Origin: Tetracentron sinense
Taxonomy: Eukaryota > Streptophyta > Magnoliopsida > Trochodendrales > Trochodendraceae
Direction of reading: 5' to 3'
DNA: 64,000 nt
Assembly (NCBI GenBank): GCA_015143295.1
Contig: CM026570.1
Location: 8,704,047-8,768,046, forward strand
The notes below the pieces were generated by a model. It had not been told where the DNA came from, ran no database searches, and was given only the letters and a program-made list of their open reading frames with translations. The translations under genes were made by a program, and so were the position numbers. This document shows positions 1 through 12,300 of this stretch, in pieces. Within the stretch, counting starts at the first letter, position 1. Every line of letters begins with the position of its first letter.

Positions 1-344
1 TTTGTACATCCCTACACCACCTACTCGTGGTTAGGCTTAATCGCTTCAAACAAAGAAAAGACAAACATGTCACCTGTGGGCCCACCTCGAAAGTACATGT
101 CTTTATCTTGAATTTGGCTGTTTTAAGGAAGAAAGCGCGACTAAGTCTAGCACTCTTTGAACCCGTAAACAAATTGATCACATCACGGTGCTTACAGCAA
201 CCTTCCCGAAAAATTTAATTTCTTCACGAAATTGGTTTCATATCTTCTTCTTCTTCTTCAGGATCGAAGAAATCTGAGTAGACTCAGTAGAGTTCGTTTA
301 TTTTTCCGAGTTTAATTAATATTAAATTCTTAAAATATCGTAAC
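1..344 (+). promoter_or_regulatory. Upstream region and 5' UTR of the PNC gene
   Basis: No coding sequence is supported here. A TCT/TTC-rich pyrimidine stretch at about 243-260, 85-100 bases before the start codon, is typical of plant 5' UTRs. No convincing TATA box was picked out, and the left end of the window cuts the promoter. Confidence 0.4.
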
Positions 345-3300
345 ATGGCTGTTGATTTCGAATCTTTATCAGAGGCGACTTCAGGCGCCATTGGAGCTCT
401 GTTGAGCACTACTATCTTATATCCCCTTGATACTTGTAAGACTAAGTACCAGGCAGAAGTTGGAGCTCAAGGTCAGCAACGCTACAGGTAGATATTTCTT
501 CTTTTTCATGTTTTTTTCTCATAATTTTGTATTTTTGTTCTAATAAATTAGTTTATGTTCTTTTATTCTTCTTTGTTATTTCTTATTTTTTCTTGATAAG
601 TTTATGTGGGTATGCTGGCAGGATTCTATTTTTTTTTTATGTGCTTATAGATGGGATTCTGATACGTTTGTATTACTCATGATTGGGTTGTTGATTATTT
701 AGGAAAATTTTACATTTATCTGTTATTTTCCATGTTCTTCTCTTATTGTTTTTCTATTTTAATTTTCATGTTAGCTACCCATTCAGGTTTGAAATTTTGT
801 TTCCTATTTTTTTCTTTTTTAAAGTTATGATTTTTTGTTTGATTAGCTTATGTGGGTCTGTTGCTGGATCTTAAATTTTATATGTGCCTCTTGATGGGAT
901 CTGTTACGTTTACAGTACTCATTACTGGGTATGTGATTATTTATTTATTTATTAAACATTTTATCTGTTTTATGAATCTTTTCTATGTTCTTCTCTTATT
1001 GTTTTTCTGGTTTAATTTTCATTTTATCTTCCCTTCCAGGTTTGAAATATTGTTACCTATATTTTTCTCTTTTTAAATTAATACAGTTGATTAGCTTAGG
1101 TACTCATTACTGGGTGAAGAAGTGTAATTTTGATTTTTGAGTTTAATAGGGTTTACTCCAACTTCAATTCGGCCTAAATCTGTTGTCCAGGTCGTTCTAA
1201 ATTGAATTATTTTGAAAGATGTGACTCAGAGAATAAAGTACCAGATCACAAGAAAGAGAGAAGGAAAGAAGAGGGTGATTTAGAGGGAGAGAAGAAAGAA
1301 CAGTGAAGAACAATGGTGAAAAATGACTTTTTTTGACAAATCCTTTACTTTCTCTTTTTGCAAAAACTTATTTCTCAGATTCTTTTTTTTTTTGAAGAAT
1401 TCTCGTTAAAACCGGGGGGGACGGGGTTTACCTCTATTTATAGGTGATCAACAGGGATCATAACCGACTTGTACAGCTGTCATAACCGTTTTTGTAACCA
1501 TCTTTAGGGAGAAAAATATTGAATTTCGTCAAGAGAAAGGCGTCTTTCACTACAACTCCTTTTAAGTTTTTATGATCAAAACTTTCGGATAGATTCTTCA
1601 AAGGTTAAGGCGGTATTCGTTATACTCATCCTTTAACAATTTCTATCTAAGTCCTCCAAACCACAACTCATTATCCTCCTCCAAAGCTGTTGATGGTTAT
1701 ATTGTGAAAGCGGGTCATACGCTTTCATGATGTACTGTCCTTTTGAGATAGTATATAAGTGTTCAAATAGCAACACTCGTCTAAATAACAATAATAATTA
1801 TTATAGTAATCATCTCAAGTCCAATAGGGAAAACGGAGGTGTTGGACGAGGACACCCATCCCGTCAGGCCTTAAGAGAAACTGGGGAAAAATCCATCCCC
1901 AATACTTTCTCCCTGACTGTCAGCCCAGAAAGTAATCCATGCTTCACTGGAATAGGTAATGAGGGGAAACAGCCACACTCATTTCCACGGAGAGGTAACA
2001 ATCCATACCATTCACCCTTGACGAAGCATATCCTCTTTTTGGTATAGATCGTCAAAAAGGTACACAGGGAGGTACTAATCCATACCATGCCCATTATCAT
2101 CAATCAAGGTATTGAAAGCCAAAAGAGGGACACTGAAACCATATTGAGCATCCAAAGGCATTGAAACCTAAATCAATATCCAAAGGCGTTGAAGCCTAAA
2201 TCAGCATCCAAAGGCATTAGAGCCTAAAATTAAAATCAACAGCGTAAGAGCCGTAATCAATCATCAAAAGCGCAATGGCTATAATCATCATTTATCAGAT
2301 GTATCTTATTTTCAAAGCTTTAACAATATCATGTCTTATCTTCTCATCCTTATCTGTGCCGCCTTTCACGGAATTCTGTTGGCAAAATCTCAAAGGAAGA
2401 TTTTCAGCACTTAATATATTTGTGATCTATCAGGATATCTATTGAGCCACGTGTTATCATCTTATTGGGTTATGAACAACACCTTTAAATTTAAATTCCA
2501 TAAATTACGCTTTTTATTAACCATCATCAACACTGGGTTATTACTTATTACAGCCTTACAGGTAGACCAATTAAACGTTGTTCATTGCGCTGTAAAATTA
2601 AAGTGAAATCTTTTATGTATAATGGATAAATAATTATAGATTCATCTGTTTATTGTTATTAATTATCGAAAATACTTGTACTTAGAGCACAAATGCGGTG
2701 CTGTCCAGTAGAGCATTCAGACTTCAGAGATCAACATGTAAAGCTCTTGATATCATTCTGTTGTAGACTTGTTGGCCACAAGCTGTGGGTATGTTAATTA
2801 GAATTTTCACTTGCATGGTTCTCAGTTCTCACACTGTGTCCAATAGGCTAATTTGATTATCAGTTCCTGGTTGTGAAGCTATACCGTGCATAGTAGGCTG
2901 GACTAAATTATAAATGGGATACATTAAACCCTATCCAAATATTTGTAATTTTGTAGAAATGTGAATTACATTTGGTTGGTGAGTAATGGATGTAGTCACA
3001 ATCCTTAAAGACTGATCTGATTTGGTCTCCTATCACAAAATTATATCTACTTCTATATCTTTAGTAGGCTCCTTGACCACCCTATGAGTTGGAAAACAAT
3101 AATACACCCCTTGCTTTGCCCCCCACCAGAATTTTCCCTTTTTTTCTTGTTTTTGTTGTCACAAATTGCGGCGAGGTAGAGGAGATTTTGTGAGATCAAT
3201 GTTCTCTTCTATGCATTTACTTGCTCTCTTCTCGTGTGGGAATTTGTGCACCTCCCTTAGTTCTTCTCGTAAAGGGAATGCTGACAAAATGAACACTTCT

Positions 3301-6300
3301 TTTGGTTCACTTCAAGAGTCAATCATCCATCTTCAACATAACAAGTTTCCCTTCCCAAATTTATCTACTAGGACGAGGACTACTTCCAGTTTCTCTTCCT
3401 CGACCAAGTTGTGCCTTTGTTTCTCTTGAATCCGAGCTCCTCCGATTATTAATACAGACTATCTACATCATGAAATATTTTAGAAGCATCATTATCTCTT
3501 GATTTCATTATAACAATGTAAAATATCTAAGGAGGTTAGGTCATTCCCATCGTCTATCATTCTCTTCACTATCGGTGATGCCACTACCTTTTAGAGATAA
3601 GGAAGAAAGAACTTTTATGTAATATGTGGAGTTATACTAGGCAACACCTGACAAAATTGCTGTCGTTGGCCCTTACCAATGAGCTTTCAGATAAAGAACC
3701 AAAGGATATATCTTTTATGTAGACAAATTAAGCACATTCAAAATGGAAGATCAAGTCAAAATATATATTTCTTCCTACTTCGACAGAACCTCCTTCTTGT
3801 CCATCACGTTTGCTTCATTCAATCTTAGATGAACTACAATGCCTTTTGAACATTGCACCATTGACCTTTTCGTTTGAACACACTTGATACTCAACTCTAG
3901 TTAGTCAGATTCCCTAGAAACACGTCATCACCTAAGCTCCAACGTAATGGAAACTCTTCCACATTTAGCCATACAATCCCTGAGTATTTGTCTGGATTGC
4001 CTATAGAAAAAACAAGTCTTTTGCCAATACAACTTCTCCTTGGAAAGTTCCTTGAAACCCGAGAGTTGAAACACCTTGACTCCTCTCTGTGGTTCAAAAT
4101 TTCAAATTAGTGCAATACAAGACTACTTGAATAGGTGAGCAAGGAATCTGTTTGAAGACTTTGGAGGAGAGTCCAAAACCTTTTTTGCCATCCTACGAAT
4201 CAAAGGTAGAGATTTAGAATCATAGTGTGTAGATATATGGTCCACTTGATACTAATTGTATTGTAGAGAATGTTTATGTCAAGATTAACAAGATTGGTTT
4301 TCATAGTTATCTTTCTACGTTAGGCTGTATTTAGGTTAAATTTCTGAAATTTGTTTCTAATATTAGTTTTATTAATAATCTATTTAAACCTAGTTTGCTT
4401 ATGGTGATATCACTTTAAGCTTGTTAATATTTTCTCCGAGTTAACATGGTAGCAGAGCCAATATGGATTACTATGGCGCTAATGTTGCCTCTATTTTTTA
4501 TTATTCTGCTTCTAGTTAATGATCAAACATTGACACTCATCTGATCTGATGTGCCCTCCGATGGGCAGTTTTTGTCCAAAAGTTTTGAACTTGTTCACAC
4601 AAGGACTCACAGAGATGGGCATTGTTTGGCTCCTCCATATCTTGCTGCAGGCAAGAACTCCAGCCCGTGGCGTCTAGGTATCCCTTTCCCCAGTTCACCC
4701 CCTCCGAGACTCGAACTCGAAGCATAGTGCCAGTTTTGATACCAAATGTTACGGACCTAACCAATACTCGAAAAAGCCCTAAGGTGAGGAGCAGAAAGTT
4801 AGGCTCATAAACCATTGGGGATCGTAACATGCCGTTCTAGTGGGATTCCTATATTTTATTTTATTTTTTCAAACCCATCTGTTCGTCCTTGTTCTTCGAT
4901 TTCAATGGTTTCCATATGCAGTTTGGTTATTGTTTCTCGTTTCTCTTGCTTTCGAACATTCTCTTGCCATTTATGACAGTATCGTTAGTTTCTTATTCCT
5001 CAAGCAATCAGAGAGTGGGGCATTCTTTTTGGAGTTTAGGGTTTGAGGAGTGGAAGTTCTTTGAGGCACATGTTAGCATCTGGGAGATCGAGGAGTAGGA
5101 TGATTTTTTGTTAACGAGGCTGAATTATCTTTGAGGTACATATGTCTCTTGAAGTGCTTGTTGTGAGGCCGTGACATGAAAAGACGTGGCAATTGCTTGT
5201 TCTTGATGGTGATCTACCTGTGCTGGTTGAGTTCTTGCTTGGAATATGTCGTGTATTCCGAGCACATGAGGATGAGATATGAGCATAAGGTATTGAGAGG
5301 CTAGCACCCCAAAATTTATGTGCATCTCTCTTTCTTTTATTTTTCTTAACCATCCATGGATTAAAAAATCGCCGAACTGATACGTATCGGTTTCGGTTGT
5401 ACCCGAAACCATACATTTACAATTTTTTTTTTTTGTGCGGGGGGCGGGGAGGAATAGAACTCGGCCGAAATAGTCACGTATCGCCAGAGTCCTACGAAAT
5501 GTAACGGTTTCAACCGTAAGACTCTACCTACTTTTTTTGGTTAAAAAGAGTTACGTAAACCCCTAAAAACACACCAAAATCATTTGTTTCAATTCTTTAT
5601 TCCTTTCTATCAATTCTAAACCCTAAAACCTTTTTATTTTTTGTGATTGGAAACTTGATTTTGATTTGAATCATCGATTTGAATAAATCTACGCCAAGTT
5701 CTTCATTTCGGGATAAACTCTTTTAGATAGCAAAATCGGGTAAGTTTTCTCAATTTGTTTTATGCAAATATGTTTATTACAACCCCAATTAGTACTTAGT
5801 AGTGATGATGATGATGAGCCAACTCGTAATTCTACATGGCATTGTGGCTTTAATACTTAGCAGTGTATGTTTCCACTTTTGACTCATCTACTACTTTATA
5901 TTTCATTATTTCTACATTTTCAACTTGATATTGGCTTTAGAAGAATGTTGTTATCCATCCACTGCATTTAAAAAAAAAATTATTGTGATTTTTGAAATTT
6001 TTTAAAAAAAAACCGAAACCGATACGTATCGGTTAGGACCGTTACGGTCCCCAAAACCGAGTTTTTAATCATTGATGCCATCAGTCCTAGTGTCAACCGT
6101 TTCCCGATTTGTTTCTATCGTTGCATAATATGGCTCTGATCATAGTTATCAAATCTAATTGGATTGAATTGTAAACCTCGAATTGTGGCCAGTAGGGATT
6201 CAAATTGCGTACAATGCTTGATTCGAACCCAAGTCATAAGTTACGGTTCTTTACAGAAACGGGCACTAAAACTTCTTTTCATAATTTTTTCCTTTTAGCA

Positions 6301-9300
6301 TTATGAATATATATATATATAATTTAGTTTTTTAAAGTTGAGTTGGGGTATTTTTTTTAAAAGTTGTATATATATTTCTTAAATTTTAAGTTGGGGTATT
6401 TTAAACTACCCTACCTAGTTTTATATCACTTTAGAGCTTTATTTTTAAATCTTTTGAGTTTTGGATTTGCTTCTATTCAAAACCCTACTTTGAAGATTTG
6501 AACATTTTCCTTCGATACCCAACATATATCAGTTCTGTCTTTTGCAAATGAAGCCATGGACACTACATCATAGAAGGATCAATTGGGATGAAAGAAACAA
6601 CACTTTTGGGGAAGATAGAGCCTTGTTCACATTCTCAACCTAGTAAGTCAGTCTTTAATTTTTCCTTTGTTTTTCAAATTTGTTGGGTGGATATATGTAT
6701 ATTTTGGTTGAAATAATAGGAAATCGAACATTACATGAGAACATTGCAGCATGGTCTATCTCAATAACAAAATGTAACTATGGTGGGAAGGAGTACCATA
6801 GTGATGTTTTACAGATGAAACACCATCTTGCTAGGACTTGGAAGAATGTGAAAGATTGTATAAAAATCTCAAAATGTGATTCAAATTTTGAGTGATTTAT
6901 TGGTGAAGGGAGAAAGGGTTACAAGCAAATGAAGACTATATGTTTGATAGTAGAGTGAGAAGGTTTGACCAAGAAGATGTTGGTCTTAAAATGAGTAACG
7001 GGAAGAGAAAAGACCATTTAGAGAAAAGACCATTCAGTAAACCACCTTAAACCGAATATGGAAGAAGGGGGGCAGATATAAACTGTAAAAATGTGCCAAA
7101 TGATAGCACACTTTTCTATGCTAATACTATCACTTTCACTGTGATGAAGAACATTTTTTTTTTTTTACGGAAATGGTCAAGTACATCTCCACCTTTGGCC
7201 CCTGGCTTAAGATCCCCACTTTCTTGAATTTAAGATCCCCACTTTCTTGAATTGATAAATACCTTTCTCAAAAAGTTAGTTGAGCATTTACAAACCCAAA
7301 TGGAAGAATATAGAAGAGAGTAGGAAGACAGGATGTGCTTATATGTTAGATGGTTGGATAGATGGGAAAAGAGAACACAATGTAGCCCTATGGGAATATG
7401 CTTTATTCGCTCAGTTGATCATTCCAATATTATGAAAATACAAATAACCTCTTCCAATTTTTTAATTGTGTTGTTGAAGAAGTTGGTGAAGATAATGTTG
7501 TCCAAGGGATCATAGATGAGGCTTTCTAGTTATGTGAATGTCGGGTTATTCTTTTTGGAGAACAGAAAGAAGCTATATTGGTCACAATGTGCATCCTATT
7601 GCTTGGACCTAATTCTTGAAGATATTGGTCAATTTCCCATTCATGCAGATACAGGTAGTAAATGACGGGAACTTACCATCTACATTTACAAACATTGTTG
7701 GGTATTTAACTTAATGTGTGTGCACACCACAAGGCGTGACTTAATCCGTCATGTGGTGACCTGGTTTGTTACATGCTTGTTGACATTGGAGAATGTCTAC
7801 CAATAAAGACCGGCTTGATCACTATGTTTGGATCGGAAGATTAGCATAGGAGTCCTTATGCAAAGAAGCTTGATGGGATCTGTGTTCGAGATATAGTGTT
7901 AGCTGATTTTGAATTTTGGCCGGCTATGATATATGTATAAAAAGTGCAATTCCTCTTGTCAAAGTGCTCAGGTTGGTTGATTCTGATGATAGGCCGGCAA
8001 TGAGATATATCTATGAAGTGATGGATTGAGCTAAAGAGGTCATTGCAGAGAAGTTAGGGCGAAAGAAGAACAAATATAAGCCAATCTAGGACATCATTGG
8101 TAGGAGTTGGGATTATCCTCTCTATGTAATCATAGTGTCATACAACCTTTGCTTTACCTCTACGTCTTGAACTTAGGAGCGGTGGGACCTTCATATGTAC
8201 AAACATTACATGCGTTACTTTTTGAATTCACGCTTCCACTATGATCCTAAGCTCAAAGTGAACATAGAGTTGAAGCAAGGATTGTATGAATGCAATGAGA
8301 GGATGGTCCCCATCTTCAAGAGAGTTATTATTGATGAGCAGATGGACTTGTTCAAGGGTGCCAAAGGCCTATTTAGAAGAGAGATGACTAAGTTGACGAG
8401 AATATCTAAACAACTAGGTATTTTGAGTATTTTAGTTCATTTATAGTCACTTTATTTTATTTTTAAGTATCTGATACTTGAGTATCTACATGTTTTCTAA
8501 GAAATCTGTAGCCCTTGGTGAGAGTAGAGTTATGTGGATACTGCCTAAGATTTACAGCAGCTGTCTATAGGTATACTAAGCCTTACGTATAGCTCTAGTG
8601 GATGTGAACGTAACTGGGGGCACAATTGAGCTTGTAACTACATATACTATACATTATATCTTTATGAAATTTTAAATTTACACATTATACATTATGTTTT
8701 ATATCCTTACTGTTGACAAATTGTATGGAAATTCACTCGAAGAGAAGGAACATACTTGAACAAAAGAGGCCGAATGCACATGTATTTGGGAAATACAAAA
8801 TGCAATTAAAGCTTCGGCAAGAGAAGAGGTGAGACAAAGCTTATGGCACAATATGCTTATCGGATATGGAATCTGATGATGATTGGATCAATGAGAATGA
8901 GGATCCAGCTCTCTTCCTGGTAATACATCTGGTTAAATATTAATGAGTGTTACCAGTAGAGCTAGCCAAAGGAGATGCAGTATGTGGTATTTTACAATTA
9001 ATTTCTATAAATAATGAATAGTTATATTCCAAAAACATTATAGTCCTATAGAATATTATAACTCCGCTTATAAGTCTAAGAAGAATGCTTTATTGGAAAC
9101 TGGTAGAGAAAAGAAAAGGTAAAGGAAAGGTTCAAGAAGTAGAGTATGTTGCTACATCAAAATTTGAGGATGTAAAAGAAGGGGATGATATTGGTCTTGA
9201 TGTGGACGGGGACTCAGATTGTGATTGGGGATGGAGTTGGAGCACTTAGTTCCTGATTTTTCTTTTGTTACATTTTGAGTCTATGTCAATATGATTGTCT

Positions 9301-12300
9301 GAGTTCACTTTTCTTGATTTATTTTTCACTTTTTGATGATATTGGGGGGTTTTATTCAATGAATAGAAGGACTTCATTTGCATTTCGTATACATATATGG
9401 AATGGAATGAAACACTTGTTACTTGGTTTTATTGCTTGTTTTTTAGTAGAAGGGGTTAGTCAGCCAGCAATTCTGAAGTTGCCTTCGGAGTCCCAAGGCC
9501 TCATTTGGTCAGTGAAAGGTGAAAGAAGAGAATCAATCACTTTATCGGCTAGCCAGCTTGCTAGCCATTGCTCTTGCTCTTGTCAGCCTTATTCCGCTGG
9601 TCGAGTAGTATTTTTTTCCCAGTCCTGCCCATGTTTATTCAAAGTTTTTGGATGATTGATTATCCTATTATTTGTATTTTTTCATTTTTAAAATTTTTTA
9701 AAATGAAAAGAATCCTACGATTCACTATTTGGATCCCGATTAGAATCGAATCGGTCCTAAAATGATTTACAATTCTATTTTAATTTGACCCAAAGTTACT
9801 TCTGTTACCACTAGCAATCGTTTGACTTTGTCGTCCCTTTTGATTTGTTTGGTTCTTGATTATTTTATATCCACTGGATCAGGCTCGTTAGTGATCTACT
9901 TTGTTGCCAAGAAAGTAAATAGTAAATGGGCTTTCTGCCAATCTATAATCCTATTGGCCCAAAAATGTTTGTTTAAATTCTGTTTGTTCGTTGGTTCTAA
10001 TGTCGAAAAGCTCATCTAACCATTTGAGGATTTTAATAGCTCATTTGAGTGTCTTCATGCCCATTTGTCTGTTCTCTGAGTACCTTAATGCCCATTATTC
10101 GGCCTTTAAAGAGCTTTCAAGCTCGGATGCCTATTATTTGAGGCCCTTTAGGCTCATTGTTTTCAGAACTATAGTTATCCTTCTACATTAGGCCAGACTT
10201 GGGTTATATTTCAAGGATTTTGATTTTCAATTTGGTTTCTAATCGTTTTACTTTTAATCCATTTAAGTATGATGGATTTTAATGGATTACAAGTACATTC
10301 AATACTAGAACAAATGGAAGAACCTAATGGATCGAAGTCATCCTTGGCTGCTAGGAAACATATCGGCCTTGTGTTGCGGAAGGAGCGTTCTGTTCTGAGT
10401 TGGAGGCTGCCCCCCCACCCCCACCCATAAAAAGAAAAAAGGAAATCTTACCTAAATCTAGCCTAAGCAAGAAGGATGACTATGACAACAAAACATTCTA
10501 ATTTTGATATACAAAATCTCTAGTATACCAAATTCATCCAGTAGACCATATATTTCACACCCTCTCTCAAGCTCATGATGATTCATCATCTAGAGTTTGT
10601 TAAACATACATGGATCCATACTAGGCGATGTCACTGGTGGGCTCCTAAGATAGGAGGCAGATGTGAATTCACTGGTGGCTTTCCAAATTTTAGTAGATTT
10701 GGATAAGAAATAGTAGAAGACGGGCTTGAAGGCTTTCAGATTTCTAGTGATAAGCCTGATGATCCTCACCCTAGATAACAGATTGGCATGAAAGCCCCCA
10801 TATCAGATAGTAGACAAATTGGCCTACAAGCATCCAGATTGTCCACAAGTGGCCTCAGTTGGCCAACAAACCCTCAAACAACCAAATGGGGCTTCAGATT
10901 GTAGGTACCGCGAATGTTTAGATCGGCTTCTTGGCAAACAGTTTGACCAATGGGCTTTACTTTGTTTGGAATGTAATGGATCTCCAACAGTGTCATATCA
11001 GATGGTGATAACAGATTCAGCCGGAAGTCAAAGAGCAATGAGAAACAGTCATGTGGTAGCAGATATGGGCTGAAAGGTGCTATGGAAAACAAAGATTCAG
11101 TGATGACCGAGAGCGGTGGTTTTTCGAACTAGAATAACCGGTCATGATGGTGAATTGGCAAAAAGTCAAGGTCATTGATGACTTAAAGAGATAGAAGACA
11201 GGATGGTGAGGTTCCAGATCAGAATAGATCCAGCACCCTTATCAAGAGAGTCCTGGTTGCATTGACAGATATCCGGTGACATCAGATCAGACCACGGAGA
11301 CCTGATGCACAGCAATGGGTATCACAAGTGGTCAGGCAGCAATCAGACAGACGATGGAAAGGTGATACTCCTTCAGTCTTCTTTGTGCTCCAAGCCAATG
11401 CTGTCACAGAGCAGGTCAGGTCAGACACAACAACGATTCACATCACATGATCAGTAGAAGTATGAATTAAGCTTATTAGATTTTGGGTAGCATGGCTTGA
11501 TATTCATGGCCAAAGCCATAGATAGGCTCCACGGGATTTAGCGTTATTTTATGTAGGTGTCCTGGCATGCAGCCTGACCTAGCACAGACTAACTGGTTGA
11601 CGTTGCTGTCATCCATGGGCCGGAATTGTTTCTCAATGCTTCTCTAGAGGCCCCTCACTTTAGCCTTTCCATGAGTCCCTTGAAGGGGAGACTACCTAAC
11701 TGCAAGTCTGTACCTGCAATACTGCCATCATGTTCTTAGGCAGTTAGTTGGGTGGTCTTGTAAATTGTTCCTTGTTCTTCAAGTCTAAAAATTGTCTTTG
11801 GCATCACCTCAAGGGGCATTGAATACCTTTGATTTGTCACATATTTTCTTTAATTTTTTTCCTTGATAAGTATGTTTTATATGATGATATTTGTGTACTT
11901 GCAGTGCCCAATCAGCACATCCAAAATCGTTGGCTATAATCATTCTGTCACCATATTCAAAAACTAATATTTTTGCACCCAAAAGACTGCTGGTTCAGTC
12001 AACGAGCTTGTCGGTTGATGATTTTTTTGACTGGGAAGTTAAAATGATAATTTTTTTTGGGTACATGATGATAATATCTTGTAGTGAGCTAAATATGCAT
12101 AACTACTTTAAAGAAAGATCTACTGAACTAAATGGAGGTGTGAGCTTTACTCTCTAGGGCTTCTTGCAGATGCTCATTTTCTGTTTGGCCAATTCCAGTG
12201 GCAGTCGACTTCCATTTTGTTAGTAGTTGGATAAACTGATGTGACATTTACCATGAAGAATGGGATACTTGATGGAAGTGGTTTTGGACCTGTTTTTTCA

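Noticed and set aside
3897..4097. 66-codon minus-strand frame
   Set aside because: It vaguely resembles retroelement-derived proteins, but I could not name a domain, so it is left as unresolved intron.
9275..9655. 126-codon + strand frame in PNC intron 1
   Set aside because: Phe/Leu/Ser-rich frame from T-rich intron DNA, with no family resemblance and no splice context.
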